Shown piece after piece: positions 17,902 through 27,600 of a DNA stretch of 64,000 nt. How positions within the stretch are numbered: the stretch's first letter is position 1; each line of letters opens with the position of its first letter. Below the pieces are notes generated by a model. It made no database searches and was not told the DNA's origin. It worked only from the letters and a program-made list of their open reading frames with translations. The stretch comes from Paludibacteraceae bacterium (GTDB lineage Bacteria; Bacteroidota; Bacteroidia; Bacteroidales; Paludibacteraceae). Location: the NCBI GenBank assembly GCA_024401535.1, contig JAKSKX010000015.1, positions 1 to 64,000 on the forward strand, in the 5' to 3' direction. Made by a program: the position numbers and the translations under genes.

Positions 17902-18360
17902 TTATAAATTAAACTCTGTATTGGAATTATAGACTATAGATACTTTAATAGTAAGATACAAGCACAAAGAAGTAAAACAAAAACCGATTAACCCAACAAG
18001 TACAAAGAAAAACATCAACCAAACACAACTGCAAGAAGCCACAAACTTATCTATAGATTTGCACTTGCGCATCTTCACAACATCGCCTACTTTAATATCT
18101 CCGTAGTTATCTCTGCCCCAACCTACAGATTGACATATCTTGCCTTCGTAATTGAAATAAATAAAATAATTTGTACTCCTTCCTCCACTCTTCTCTGTTT
18201 GAATAATCTCAACATCAAATTCGTCACAAAAAAAATAGGCTATTGGGTTTTGGATTGCATAGAGAAATACAAAACCAAAAAGGAAAGAGCTCAAAAAGAA
18301 CGAATAAAACTCGGAAGCCGAAAACAACTTCTTTAATGTCGCACCAATGTTAATTTTCAT
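17902..18360 (-). CDS. Small membrane protein, tandem paralogue A
   Basis: A 152-residue paralogue of the protein encoded at 17382-17885, with the same two membrane segments (about 19-40 and 112-137) flanking a DUF3592-like beta domain (CDEFDVEIIQTEKSGGRSTNY, then YFNYEGKICQSVGWGRDNY). The shared KVGDVVKMRKCKSIDKFVASC suggests a conserved surface. Function unknown. It starts 2 nt after the MATE transporter gene ends and lies 16 nt before its paralogue, so all three are probably co-transcribed. Confidence 0.6.
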   Translation of the reverse strand: MKINIGATLKKLFSASEFYSFFLSSFLFGFVFLYAIQNPIAYFFCDEFDVEIIQTEKSGGRSTNYFIYFNYEGKICQSVGWGRDNYGDIKVGDVVKMRKCKSIDKFVASCSCVWLMFFFVLVGLIGFCFTSLCLYLTIKVSIVYNSNTEFNL

Positions 18361-18362
18361 TT

Positions 18363-19682
18363 CTAATATCCGTATTTCGATTTAAACTTCCATACCAAGT
18401 ATAATGACATTATCATTGTCAAGGTTTCTGCTACAACAACTGCCCACCATATCGCATCCATTCCAAAAACCATTGGCAATATAATCACACAGCCGGTCTC
18501 CATAACCAATGTTCTCATGATTGAAATCAATGCTGACACCGGTCCATTATTCAATGATGTAAAGAATGAAGAAGCATAGATATTTATTCCCGTAACGATA
18601 AAGTGCAAGGAATAAAATCTGAATGCATGGACTGTCAAATCCAATAATGCTTCGTCATACCCTACAAAAATAGAAGACAATGGACGTGCAAGTATCTGCG
18701 CCAGAGCGGTCATTCCTATTCCTGTGAACACAACAATCTTCAAACTCTTCTTTAACAAGCTGTGCATCTCTGCCTTATTTTTAGCTCCGTAATGATAACT
18801 CATTATCGGTGCAGTACCTATACCATAACCAAGGAAGACAGCTGCAAAGATAAAGGCAAAATATGTCATCACTCCATAGGCAGAGACACCATTTTCTCCA
18901 ATTTCCCTTATCAACTGGTACATATAAACCATACCAACAACAGAGAGCGCTATGTTCATCACAAACTCTGACAAACCATTACTGCAAGTCTTGAATATGG
19001 CAGAAACACTAAATCTAGATTTCCTTAGCCAACCTAATCTATAGAAATAAGCCAACGGAACAAAGCCACCGACACAAAGACCTATGCTCGAAGCCCACGC
19101 GGCACCGCTTATTCCCATTCCGCAAAGACCTATAAAGACATAGTCAAGCACCATATTAGTAATGCCGGCAGCAACGGTAATCCTCATTGCCAACTTGGGT
19201 TGCTCTGCAGTAATCAACAGAGATTGAGAGTAAACTTGAAGCTCATAAGCGGGAAGAAAGAGCATCAATATACAACCATAGATAACGCAGTCCTCAACCA
19301 TATCACCTTCAGCACCCAAGAATATGGCTACATCCCTGACAAAAAAGAAACCTATGCAACCCATTACCACAGACTGAACAATCGTTGCATAAGTCAGCAG
19401 AGAAAATGTATTTATTGCCTTTTCCTTGTTTCCTTCTCCCAATATCTTTGCAACGAGTGCGCTACCTCCTGTTCCGAACATAAAACCGAAAGCACCAAGA
19501 ATAGCACAGAAAGTCCATATCAAGTTTAGAGCCGCAAAAGATGTCGTACCAGCGTAATTAGACACCATAATTCCGTCAACTATACTGTAAAGTGATGTAA
19601 AAACCATCATCAGCATTGACGGCCAAGTGAATTGCAAAAGTCTTTTATATGTAAAATGATCAGAAAGTTGTATGTCGCTCAT
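18363..19682 (-). CDS. MATE-family multidrug/sodium antiporter
   Basis: A 439-residue inner-membrane exporter of the MATE family, expected to have 12 membrane segments and to expel cationic or aromatic compounds using Na+ or H+. Family marks are FTWPSMLMMVFTSLYSIVDGIMVSNYAG near the N-terminus, GTGGSALVAKILGEGN near residue 80, and the second-half repeat FLGYGIGTAPIMSYHYGAKN. I chose the ATG at 19682 (MSDIQLSDHFTYKRLL); an upstream open stretch runs into the tRNA-Glu gene and is not coding. It follows the tRNA cluster on the same strand and may be read from the tRNA promoter. Confidence 0.92.
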   Translation of the reverse strand: MSDIQLSDHFTYKRLLQFTWPSMLMMVFTSLYSIVDGIMVSNYAGTTSFAALNLIWTFCAILGAFGFMFGTGGSALVAKILGEGNKEKAINTFSLLTYATIVQSVVMGCIGFFFVRDVAIFLGAEGDMVEDCVIYGCILMLFLPAYELQVYSQSLLITAEQPKLAMRITVAAGITNMVLDYVFIGLCGMGISGAAWASSIGLCVGGFVPLAYFYRLGWLRKSRFSVSAIFKTCSNGLSEFVMNIALSVVGMVYMYQLIREIGENGVSAYGVMTYFAFIFAAVFLGYGIGTAPIMSYHYGAKNKAEMHSLLKKSLKIVVFTGIGMTALAQILARPLSSIFVGYDEALLDLTVHAFRFYSLHFIVTGINIYASSFFTSLNNGPVSALISIMRTLVMETGCVIILPMVFGMDAIWWAVVVAETLTMIMSLYLVWKFKSKYGY

Positions 19683-19745
19683 ATGGTAAAGATACTCTAT
19701 GTCCAACTTAAAACAAAAAAGACAGATTAAACAATCCGTCTTTCG

Positions 19746-19821
19746 TGGTAGCGGATCCGGGATTTGAACCCGAGTTTCATGCGTGAGAGGCATGCATGCT
19801 AGGCCACTACATTAATCCGCC
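19746..19821 (-). tRNA. tRNA-Glu (anticodon CTC), copy 2
   Basis: The cloverleaf is complete: acceptor GGCGGAT/ATCCGCT with a G1-U72 pair, anticodon stem CATGC/GCATG with loop CTCTCAC, T arm TCGGG TTCAAAT CCCGG. ACCA is encoded at the 3' end. The sequence is identical to the copy at 19908. Confidence 0.88.
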
Positions 19822-19907
19822 AGCTGAATATTTCTTATGATTTCTAAACTCCTCGTTCCTATTGAATGAGGTCAAGTCAACCATCACTTTGTCTTATTTA
19901 TCTCACT

Positions 19908-19983
19908 TGGTAGCGGATCCGGGATTTGAACCCGAGTTTCATGCGTGAGAGGCATGCATGCTAGGCCACTACATTAATCCGCC
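19908..19983 (-). tRNA. tRNA-Glu (anticodon CTC), copy 1
   Basis: Identical in sequence to the tRNA at 19746-19821, including encoded CCA and the first flanking bases at its 5' side. The two copies are separated by 86 nt and belong to one three-tRNA transcript. Confidence 0.88.
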
Positions 19984-20008
19984 AGCTAACATTCTTGAAA
20001 ACTAATTG

Positions 20009-20082
20009 TAGCGGGAACGAGAATTGAACTCGTGACCTCCGGGTTATGAATCCGACGCTCTAACCAACTGAGCTATCCCGCC
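20009..20082 (-). tRNA. tRNA-Met (anticodon CAT, elongator type)
   Basis: GGCGGGA acceptor, D arm AGCTCAGTTGGTTAGAGC, anticodon loop TTCATAA, T arm CGAGTTCAATTCTCG. CCA is not encoded. The G1-U72 pair and lack of three G-C pairs in the anticodon stem argue against initiator tRNA. A lysidine-modified tRNA-Ile2 with CAT anticodon cannot be fully excluded by eye. Confidence 0.85.
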
Positions 20083-20110
20083 ATAACTACTTGATTTCTC
20101 AAATGCGATG

Positions 20111-20118
20111 CAAAATTA
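20111..20118 (-). promoter_or_regulatory. Predicted -7 promoter box of the tRNA cluster
   Basis: TAATTTTG on the minus strand, 29 nt upstream of tRNA-Met. A CTTG sits near the -33 position. Readthrough would also serve the MATE transporter and the paralogous membrane protein genes. Confidence 0.6.
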
Positions 20119-20141
20119 CTGCATTTAGTTTTATTATGCAA

Positions 20142-20492
20142 GAGTTTATCCAATAATTTTTCAAAAAGTTTTATAATCCACTAATTATCAAGAATATTCA
20201 AAAGGACTATATTTGCTGTTACAACTTCACCAATTATATCCAAAACAACCAAAATGGAATACTATAGCCAATTATAAAAATAAACTTCATGTCTAAAATT
20301 TCTATGCTTGAATCAAAATTTTCTAAAAACACTATAGTTTTATAGCAAGAGGAAATCTGATTTTTCAAAAAAAACGTATTAGTGTATAGCTTCAATTATC
20401 AGTGTCAAATTCTTAGACACAATGCAGCACACTCTTTTTTTGAAAAAATTTTTGCTGCTGTCTATTTCCATAGCAATCTTTACGGAAAAGAA
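20142..20492. other. AT-rich intergenic region, no gene seen
   Basis: About 350 bases of very AT-rich sequence upstream of the tRNA promoter and downstream of the TolB-like gene. No open frame of note or RNA gene is recognised. Confidence 0.55.
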
Positions 20493-20526
20493 AAGATTGA
20501 AACCCCAACTATGGGATTCCAATCTT
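20493..20526 (-). terminator. Rho-independent terminator of the TolB-like gene
   Basis: On the minus strand AAGATTGGAATCCC pairs with GGGGTTTCAATCTT over 14 bp (two G-U pairs) with a six-base loop, followed by TTTTC. Confidence 0.85.
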
Positions 20527-20557
20527 GAAAAATTCTATATGCTTTAGCTCAGCATGT

Positions 20558-21418
20558 TTACTCGACTACAACCTCGTAGCTCACGTATGCAAACTGCTTG
20601 CTGTCCGGAGACCAAGAGTTTACATTGATAGTTCCCTGGCCGCCGAACAACTCTACGATTGTCTTTGGTTCACCACCGTTTGCAGACATCATACGAAGGA
20701 CAACATTCTTGTTTGGCAAGTGTTCGTCTGGCTTCAAATCTCCCTTATGATAAGCAACAAACACCACCTTTTCTCCATCTGGAGACACATGGGGGAACCA
20801 TGAATTCAAGTCCTCGTCAAAGGTCATCTGCGTCTGCTCGCTTCCGTCAGCCTTCATTCGCCACACCTGCATTAGGCCTGTCTTTACCCAATTAAACCAT
20901 ATATATTTACCGCATGGACTGTACTCCGGGCCGTCACTCAAACCATCTTCGCCCTTGGTATGGGCAGTCTCTATGCCTGTCTCCAAATCCAAAGTATGAA
21001 CTACATGGGCGTCCCCTCTGAAAGCACAATAAGCCATCTGCTTCATGTCGGGACTCCAACCGTGCAAATAACTTGGACCTATAGGAGTAACCTCCTTAGC
21101 TTCTCCTCCCTCGAAAGGGAACACATAGATGCGGGAATTACCATCTGACGCTGTATGGTGACTGACAGCAATCTGCTTGCCATCCGAAGAAATCACATGG
21201 TCGTTGTTGCACTTCACAGCTATACCAGACTCTATTAGCAAAGGTTCACCGCTTCCATCCACATTCATTCTGTAGAGCCTTCCGTTGGAATTGAAAATTA
21301 AATACTTGCCATCGGGACTCCAGTTAGGTGCCTCAAGAAGGAACGGAAATTCCCTGACTACCCTATGGCTCGAAGTTGCCACATCGTAGATTTCGATTTT
21401 ACTTATTACCCTTTCCAT
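20558..21418 (-). CDS. TolB-like beta-propeller protein, cytoplasmic
   Basis: A 286-residue protein made of TolB/PD40-type propeller blades. Repeats include APNWSPDGKYLIFNSNGRLY, HGWSPDMKQMAYCAF, PEYSPCGKYIWFNW, PHVSPDGEKVVFVAYH and NSWSPDSKQFAYVSYE. No signal peptide is visible, unlike periplasmic TolB, and no tol-pal genes adjoin. The closest known types are the TolB-family proteins of unknown role sometimes annotated as biopolymer transporters. It begins MERVISKIEIYDV. It is transcribed alone between the dnaJ terminator and its own terminator. Confidence 0.8.
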   Translation of the reverse strand: MERVISKIEIYDVATSSHRVVREFPFLLEAPNWSPDGKYLIFNSNGRLYRMNVDGSGEPLLIESGIAVKCNNDHVISSDGKQIAVSHHTASDGNSRIYVFPFEGGEAKEVTPIGPSYLHGWSPDMKQMAYCAFRGDAHVVHTLDLETGIETAHTKGEDGLSDGPEYSPCGKYIWFNWVKTGLMQVWRMKADGSEQTQMTFDEDLNSWFPHVSPDGEKVVFVAYHKGDLKPDEHLPNKNVVLRMMSANGGEPKTIVELFGGQGTINVNSWSPDSKQFAYVSYEVVVE

Positions 21419-21451
21419 ATATTTAGTTTTTAGTTGTTTTTTGAAGCAAAT

Positions 21452-21480
21452 AAAAGCGGAGAAGAAACCTCTCCGCTTTT
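21452..21480 (-). terminator. Rho-independent terminator of grpE-dnaJ
   Basis: AAAAGCGGAGA and TCTCCGCTTTT form an 11-bp stem with a seven-base loop just downstream of the dnaJ stop codon. T-rich sequence flanks both sides. Confidence 0.88.
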
Positions 21481-21483
21481 TAT

Positions 21484-22620
21484 TTAGAAACTATTTTTGA
21501 ATTGTCTTATGCATTCGGCTCTGTCGGCATCAGTTGGCGTAAAGTTACCCCCCTTCTCCATATCCTCTAGCTGTTTCTTTTCATCCTTGGAAACTTTCGA
21601 AGGGATATGAACGCTGATAGAAACCAAGATGTCACCCACGCCATAAGAGTTTACAGAAGGAAGTCCCTTACCCTTCAATCTGAACATCTTTCCTGGCTGT
21701 GTACCTGGCTCAATCTTCACTGTGCATTTGCCATCTACAGTCGGCACCTCAATAGTTCCTCCGTTGATTGCAGTAGGAACTGAAATCAAAGCCTTGTAAA
21801 GCAAATCCTGCTCGTCACGAATCAACTCTGGATGTGGCTCTTCGTCAATAAGGACAATCAAGTCTCCGTTCTGGCCGTTTCTGCATGCGTTACCTTCACC
21901 GGAAATCTTGATTCTCATTCCGCCCTCTACACCTGCAGGAATGTCGAAAGAAACAGACTCCTTCTTCTCAACAACTCCAGTACCATTACAGCATGTACAC
22001 TTGTTAGTTATCTTTGTACCCTCTCCGTTACAGTCAGGGCAATAAGTCTGCTGGCGCATCTGTCCAAGTATAGTCTGCTTTACTCTATAGACAACACCCT
22101 TACCATTACAAGTGCCGCAAGTAGAAGACTTTCCGTCAGCGCTACCTGTACCGTTACACTTCTCACACTTAACGTCACGAGAAATATCTACGGTTTTCTT
22201 CATGCCCTTGGCAATCTGCTGCAGATTCATTTTGACACGAATACCCTTGTCCTTTCCTCTGCGAACAGTCTGACTTGAAGAAGAACCTCCGCTAAAGCCG
22301 AAGCCTCCGCCAAATATATCACCAAAATGAGAGAATATGTCCTCCATAGACATTCCTCCGCCAAAGCCTCCACCGAAGCCTCCAGCACCGCCGTTCTCGA
22401 ACGCAGCATGACCGAACTGGTCATACTTGGCACGCTTTTGCTCGTCACCAAGCACCTCGAATGCCTCAGCCGCCTCCTTGAACTTCTCCTCAGCTTCCTT
22501 GTTGTCAGGGTTCCTGTCGGGGTGATACTGAATAGCCTTCTTTCTGTAGGCTTTCTTTATTTCGTCGGCAGTTGCAGTCTTGCTGACTCCAAGCACCTCA
22601 TAATAATCTCTCTTTGCCAT
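21484..22620 (-). CDS. dnaJ: Chaperone protein DnaJ
   Basis: The J-protein co-chaperone of DnaK, a full-length type I DnaJ of 378 residues. The J domain (residues about 4-68) has the HPD motif at 33-35. A Gly/Phe-rich linker ([10 protein letters not shown]) is followed by the zinc domain with four CxxCxGxG repeats ([32 protein letters not shown]) at about 150-215. The C-terminal substrate-binding domain then follows. It lies 33 nt downstream of grpE, the usual Bacteroidota arrangement; dnaK is not in this window. Confidence 0.97.
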   Translation of the reverse strand: MAKRDYYEVLGVSKTATADEIKKAYRKKAIQYHPDRNPDNKEAEEKFKEAAEAFEVLGDEQKRAKYDQFGHAAFENGGAGGFGGGFGGGMSMEDIFSHFGDIFGGGFGFSGGSSSSQTVRRGKDKGIRVKMNLQQIAKGMKKTVDISRDVKCEKCNGTGSADGKSSTCGTCNGKGVVYRVKQTILGQMRQQTYCPDCNGEGTKITNKCTCCNGTGVVEKKESVSFDIPAGVEGGMRIKISGEGNACRNGQNGDLIVLIDEEPHPELIRDEQDLLYKALISVPTAINGGTIEVPTVDGKCTVKIEPGTQPGKMFRLKGKGLPSVNSYGVGDILVSISVHIPSKVSKDEKKQLEDMEKGGNFTPTDADRAECIRQFKNSF

Positions 22621-22653
22621 CTCTCACTGATTTTAAATTTCGAGATTTACCTA

Positions 22654-23247
22654 TTACTGACCAATAACAACTTTAGCAAAACGAACCACCTTGTCGCCAA
22701 TCATGTAGCCCTTCTGAGTACAGTCAATAATCTTGTTCTTCATGTCCTCGCTTGGCGCAGGAATGGTTGCAATAGCCTCGTGGAAATCAGTATTGAATTC
22801 CTTGCCCTCAGTCTCTATAGGCTTCATGTTGTGGTCTGCAAGGAACTTTGAGAACATAGTATAAATAAGGTTGATACCCTCCTTTACCGGTTCTATATCG
22901 GTTGCTGTCTGCACAACAGTTATTGCACGCTCAAGGTTGTCGCACATAGGAATAATATCGACAAGCACGTTCTTGCCTGCAGTCTGCAGAATTTCGCTCT
23001 TTTCCTTTATTGCATGCTTCTTGTAGTTCTCGAAGTCTGCATAAAGTCTGACATAATCATTGTGCATTGCCTTTATCTTCTCCTCCAGTTCAGCAATTTT
23101 ATCCTCTGCTGTCGGTTCCTTTGGACCATCAGTCTCCTGTTCTGTAGCCTCTGCAGTCTGAGCAGTTGCCTCTGTGTCTTGAGTGGCCTCAGTATTCTCT
23201 GCCTGCTGCTCGTTCTTTATTTCTTCTGTATTCTGATTTTCTTCCAT
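22654..23247 (-). CDS. grpE: Nucleotide exchange factor GrpE
   Basis: The nucleotide-exchange factor that releases ADP from DnaK. The ATG at 23247 gives 197 residues. An acidic Glu/Thr/Gln-rich N-terminus (about 1-55) is followed by a long coiled coil (DKIAELEEKIKAMHNDYVRL) and the signature YADFENYKKHAIKEK. The C-terminal beta domain carries NTDFHEAI and GYMIGDKVVRFAKVVI. An upstream ATG at 23352 would add 35 residues rich in Lys and Asn that do not resemble GrpE, so I prefer 23247. It is coupled with dnaJ. Confidence 0.95.
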   Translation of the reverse strand: MEENQNTEEIKNEQQAENTEATQDTEATAQTAEATEQETDGPKEPTAEDKIAELEEKIKAMHNDYVRLYADFENYKKHAIKEKSEILQTAGKNVLVDIIPMCDNLERAITVVQTATDIEPVKEGINLIYTMFSKFLADHNMKPIETEGKEFNTDFHEAIATIPAPSEDMKNKIIDCTQKGYMIGDKVVRFAKVVIGQ

Positions 23248-23371
23248 AATATCCTCTTTTACATCGTTAGTACTACTATTTTTCTTATCAAAAACCTTGC
23301 CAAAACCTTTGGTATGACAAAAAGTCTTAAACGAACTCCAAATCTGCGACATAAATACATCAAGATTGACT

Positions 23372-23605
23372 TTATGCCATCAGGCTCTCACCCAAAAAGC
23401 CGAGAACTATAGTGACTATACCAACAAGAATTGGCAACGCTATTCTCGAAAGAATGTGAATGAAAGAGCCGGCGCCAGTTCCGAAAGAGCGTTGCACAGC
23501 CTTCAGCGAAACCTCATAGACCTCGGGTTTCTTCAGCTTGATATATAGATTGTAGATTCCGAATAGAAGTATTACTATTCCAATAACAACAGTTGTAAAA
23601 TTCAT
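23372..23605 (-). CDS. Small two-TM membrane protein
   Basis: A 77-residue protein with hydrophobic segments near residues 4-23 and 54-74, joined by a basic loop (KLKKPEVYEVSLKAVQRSFG). Function unknown. It has its own promoter box 32 nt upstream and lies directly before grpE-dnaJ on the same strand, so it may be the first gene of a heat-shock-linked transcript. The coding sense is supported by the charge pattern and by that promoter box. Confidence 0.62.
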   Translation of the reverse strand: MNFTTVVIGIVILLFGIYNLYIKLKKPEVYEVSLKAVQRSFGTGAGSFIHILSRIALPILVGIVTIVLGFLGESLMA

Positions 23606-23636
23606 AGTCTTTTAGCTTACATCGATTCAACAGGTG

Positions 23637-23644
23637 CAAAGGTA
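23637..23644 (-). promoter_or_regulatory. Predicted -7 promoter box upstream of the small membrane protein and grpE-dnaJ
   Basis: TACCTTTG on the minus strand, 32 nt before the ATG. CTTG elements lie at the -33 distance. Confidence 0.6.
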
Positions 23645-23708
23645 CGAAATTTTATTTAAATTCAAGCAAGGATGCCCTAACAGGTTTGAACTTGAGCAAC
23701 AAAAAAGA

Positions 23709-23731
23709 GCAGGACTAAACACAAGTCCCGC
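23709..23731 (-). terminator. Rho-independent terminator of the DUF2059-like gene
   Basis: On the minus strand GCGGGACT pairs with AGTCCTGC (one mismatch) and is followed by a T-rich run. Confidence 0.7.
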
Positions 23732-23766
23732 CCTATTATTACGCTCTCTTGTCGAGGGCTTTTCTC

Positions 23767-24480
23767 TTAGTCTTCCACCTTGAAACGCTTGTCGTTCTTG
23801 TAGTCAATCTTGCAGCCCTTTGCGTTCAAGTACTCGCCAATGCTGTTCATCATCTTGACCATCTCCTTCTTTAGCTGTGAGTTCGGGTCTTCCTTCGCAG
23901 TCTTCATCTGGTTTGCTAGAGGACGCAACGAGGCAGTTGTTGTGTTGTCGAACTTCTTGTAAAGCGCAGTCTTCTGGAAAGTTGCGATTTTCTGTAGCTC
24001 AGCCATTGAAAGGGTTTTCCATCTGTTGTCGCCAGGGTTCTTGCCCTCCTTCAAGTCGTCCAACTGCTGACCTTTAGCAATCATCGAGAACAAGTCAGTC
24101 TCCGAGATTTCCTTCATGTACTTCTTTGCATGAGGGGTGTTATAGAAAGTCATAATCTTGTTCATGTCGGCAACAGAGAAAGAGTCAGCGAACACGATGT
24201 AAGTGCTGTCGTTAGCAAGGTACATGTCAAGCATCATCTTCTTGCCAAGTCTGTCGAACTCTGGCTTCAAGTTGTAAGTCTGCACTGTGTCGCCGCCGAA
24301 CATCATCGGTAGAAACATTGTGAATGCCTTTGACATTGTTTCCGGTAGCAGTCTTGCATCGGAGTTATTGATTAGGTTTGTAATCACCTGCTTTGTCTGC
24401 GGGTTAACCTTGGAAGTGCTCTGCGCCATAACGCCCAATGCGATGAACATCGAAGCGAAAAATGTAATTATTCTTTTCAT
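23767..24480 (-). CDS. Exported DUF2059-like protein
   Basis: A 237-residue exported protein. The signal peptide MKRIITFFASMFIALGVMAQ fixes the start at 24480 rather than further upstream. The mature part is helical and contains FADSFSVADMNKIMTFYNTP followed by HAKKYMKEI, the pattern of DUF2059 proteins (a helix with a conserved FYxTPxGKK element). A second similar unit (LSMAELQKIATFQKTALYKK) suggests an internal repeat. Role unknown. It has its own promoter box and terminator. Confidence 0.7.
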   Translation of the reverse strand: MKRIITFFASMFIALGVMAQSTSKVNPQTKQVITNLINNSDARLLPETMSKAFTMFLPMMFGGDTVQTYNLKPEFDRLGKKMMLDMYLANDSTYIVFADSFSVADMNKIMTFYNTPHAKKYMKEISETDLFSMIAKGQQLDDLKEGKNPGDNRWKTLSMAELQKIATFQKTALYKKFDNTTTASLRPLANQMKTAKEDPNSQLKKEMVKMMNSIGEYLNAKGCKIDYKNDKRFKVED

Positions 24481-24510
24481 ATCAGTTATATTTTGTTGTT
24501 TTAACTGAGG

Positions 24511-24518
24511 CAAAGTTA
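24511..24518 (-). promoter_or_regulatory. Predicted -7 promoter box of the DUF2059-like gene
   Basis: TAACTTTG on the minus strand, 31 nt upstream of the chosen ATG. Confidence 0.55.
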
Positions 24519-24644
24519 TAGTTTTAGTGAATACGAAACCCAACAAAACTAATGTATTTCGTCCAATTTTAACTATATTTAACAAACAGCCCCGCCAAAA
24601 CTAGCTTATTTTGTCGCATTTACAATAGTAGAACGCATATAAAC

Positions 24645-27600
24645 CTATTTCACGATGACTTTTTTGCCGTTGACTACATAGATTCCCTGAGGCAAATTTA
24701 CATTCACCTGCATGCCAGCCTGCATATAGAAATATTTGATTACTTTTCCGCTGATGTCGTTAATGGAGACCAATTCACCTTTGTCAAAACTTTCGACAAC
24801 TATTCCACCAGCTAAAGAATAAACAGAAATTGGCTTGCCAGATTCACAAGAGGTCAAAAGAGACCAGTCGCCTGCCAATGCCTTGACTTCTTGTCTCGAT
24901 AGAATTATCCAACGCTGTGATGTAGCCGAGTTTGTATGGTCGAACCTCGAGGCTGAGACTTTTGAGAAATAATTTGTCAGCGAAGAAGGTACATCTGAAC
25001 CATCAGCGAAAGCCATCCAGTACGACTTCATATTAAAGTCGTTTGTAGAGACGTTGCTTCGAGAACCGAGCATCTGTATTCCAAAGTTGTCATTTTCAGA
25101 CAGTTCAACTCTGCCACCGTTGGCAGACAAAGACTTCTGTGCCAACACATTATTGAATTCATATAGCTGAGTGTTTGGATTGAAGCGAATCTGCCATGCG
25201 AAGGAATTGTCGCGAAGTATTGACGACCAGTCTCCCCTTTGCAGTTCCACACTGCCTCCGTTAGATTTCAGCATACTGTAGGTGCCAGCAGATACATTAT
25301 CAGCAGAAAGTATGTAATAGTATTCGCTGTCCTCCTGAATGAATGTGTAGGCCGGCGAAGCGAAAGCGCCCTTGACCGGAGGCAGGTTGTCCTCTCCCAA
25401 AGCCTGGACTATCAGAGCATTAGCATAATAAAGCATTCTGCTTCCGTTATCCTCGTTCGCTCCGTTTATTCCGTAAGGCCAGAAATGAGTCTTGTCGCCC
25501 TTAAGGTGTGCGTCATTGCTGTTCTCGAGAAAAGCCAGTACTTGGTCTGTACGTTCGCCAAGCCAGAAGCCGGAGCTTACATTCTGCCTGTAAACATCGC
25601 TGTTGTACCATCTATCTATTGTTCCCACACCTATTGCGTGAGCCATCTCGTGCTGAATTGTTCCCGTGCGCTGATAGCTAGCGTTCGGACCAACACGCAT
25701 CCAGCCTCCGTAACTACAGTCTGCCGTTGGCGTGCTTGCGCCGTACGAGACAGTCAGGTGAAGCCCGTGAATGCTGGCTATGTTGTTCCAGTTGTCGCAG
25801 GCGTCAGCCACAGCACTGTTTATGCGTGCGTTCTCGTCTGCCGAACCTCCGTTGTTGTAGCTCCACGTCACAGTTCCCATCGGAAGCGTACAAATCTTGA
25901 TGCACTTGCCATATCCGACAGCATTCTGATTTGTCAGTGCGTACGGGCGGATGTAATAGAATGTCGCAGGCTCAAGCCCCTCAATCACATAGATATCGCC
26001 GTTATTTGCGTACGACTTTGTCGAGCGGTTGTCGGCTATAGTCGGGTTGTTGTCCTTGCTCCAGCAGAAACCCTTTTCGACAATTCCGCTTCCCGAGAAG
26101 CTTGCTCGTCCGAAAGCCAACGTAGCGCCTCGTGCATGGCGCATGTCCGTAGTCACCGAGGGAACCGGTCCTGTGGCAACGCTTGTCTTGTAGATTAGTA
26201 TGGCTTTCTTGAGCTTGTCAGCCATTTCGCTCACATCTGCGTTTGTTTGCGTCTCGTCATTATATACTTTTCTTGCCTCGCCCAAAGTTTTGAGGAAGTC
26301 AGAAGTAACATTTGGGGATTTCTCGAACTCAGCCGCCAAAGAGACCTGCTCTGCGAGGGTTGCGAACGCAAGCAAAGAGACTGATGCCGAAGCCTTTGCC
26401 CTCTGTAGTTTGCCAGCCACCGAAGCCAAAGTCTGCTCGTCAGGCGCTTTCAGCCACTTCTCGGCCTCGCTAGAAGCGTTATAGAGGTTGTTTCTCTGCG
26501 CCACATTCATTCTTGACTTCATAATTGCGTCAGCCTCCTTGACTCTTGCGGAAAGCTCGCTCGCGTAGTCCTCCATTGATGCCGCCGCATAGTAGAGCCT
26601 GAAGTTGTCAACAGCAACCCAGTTTCCTGCGCCGTTCTCGGTTGCGAAGCCCAAGCCGACATTTCCGTCTATGTTCGTGAACTGAAGCGAATATGAGCCT
26701 GTTGCCGAAACCTCTGCGTGTTTCTCTCCGGCAAAGATGTATGCGCCCGAAGGCACTGCATTGGCAGGCAGACTCTGCGCAGAAGCCTTGACAACATAGA
26801 TTCCGAGAGGCAGTTCCAATTTCTGCTGAACACTTGCGCTACCGACCGAGTTACCGCTTGGCACCCACCTTTCGGCATATTTGCTTCCGGATTTGGCCTT
26901 GAAGTCGGAGTTTGACTGAATCTGCATTCCACTCTGCTTCCACCCCTCGAAGCCGTTTTCAAAGTCCGGATTTGCGATTCTGCCGGTGAAGTCAATAGGG
27001 TTTTCCAAAGTCGAGCAGGCAAGCTTGTACTGCTCTATGGCGCTTTCAAGGGCCGACTTGGCGTTGAAGGCGTCGATGTATGATGCCGAGTTGTTTTCAA
27101 GCACAGACTTTGCACGAGAAACCTCTGACAAAAGCGTTACGGCTGCCGGATTCTGGCTTTGCGCAGTCATGCTTTCCGCACTGCCTATCGTTACCTTCAG
27201 CTCGTCCTTCATGCTCGAAGTCAGGCTTGCGTCGTTGCCCACAAGAATCAGCCTAACGAAGTCGCTCACAACCTTGGCTGTGTTGGCCGAGCCTCCCGAA
27301 ACTGCGCCTAATCCGACTTGAATCTTTCCACTTGTATTGGCAGAGACTGAAAACGAAACATTGTCAACAGTCCACGCATTCATTGCAAAAGAACTCAAGT
27401 TCGATGCACTCGCACTTCCGCCCTCGGGAATCCACGCGAGCAGACTGCGTCCGTCGGCAATGTTGCTTCCGTTATAGAAAGCCGACTGAAGCCTGTATTC
27501 GCCAACGGGCAGAGTCACTGTCTGAAAGAACTTCATCTCCTGGTCCCAACCGGTACTTAGAGCAAGGCAACCGCCCCTTGAACCGGAATAGCCGGCCGAC

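Noticed and set aside
25239-26198. A 319-codon plus-strand open frame
   Set aside because: It is antisense to the metalloprotease gene, has no recognisable domain and results from the G+C-rich codon pattern of that gene.
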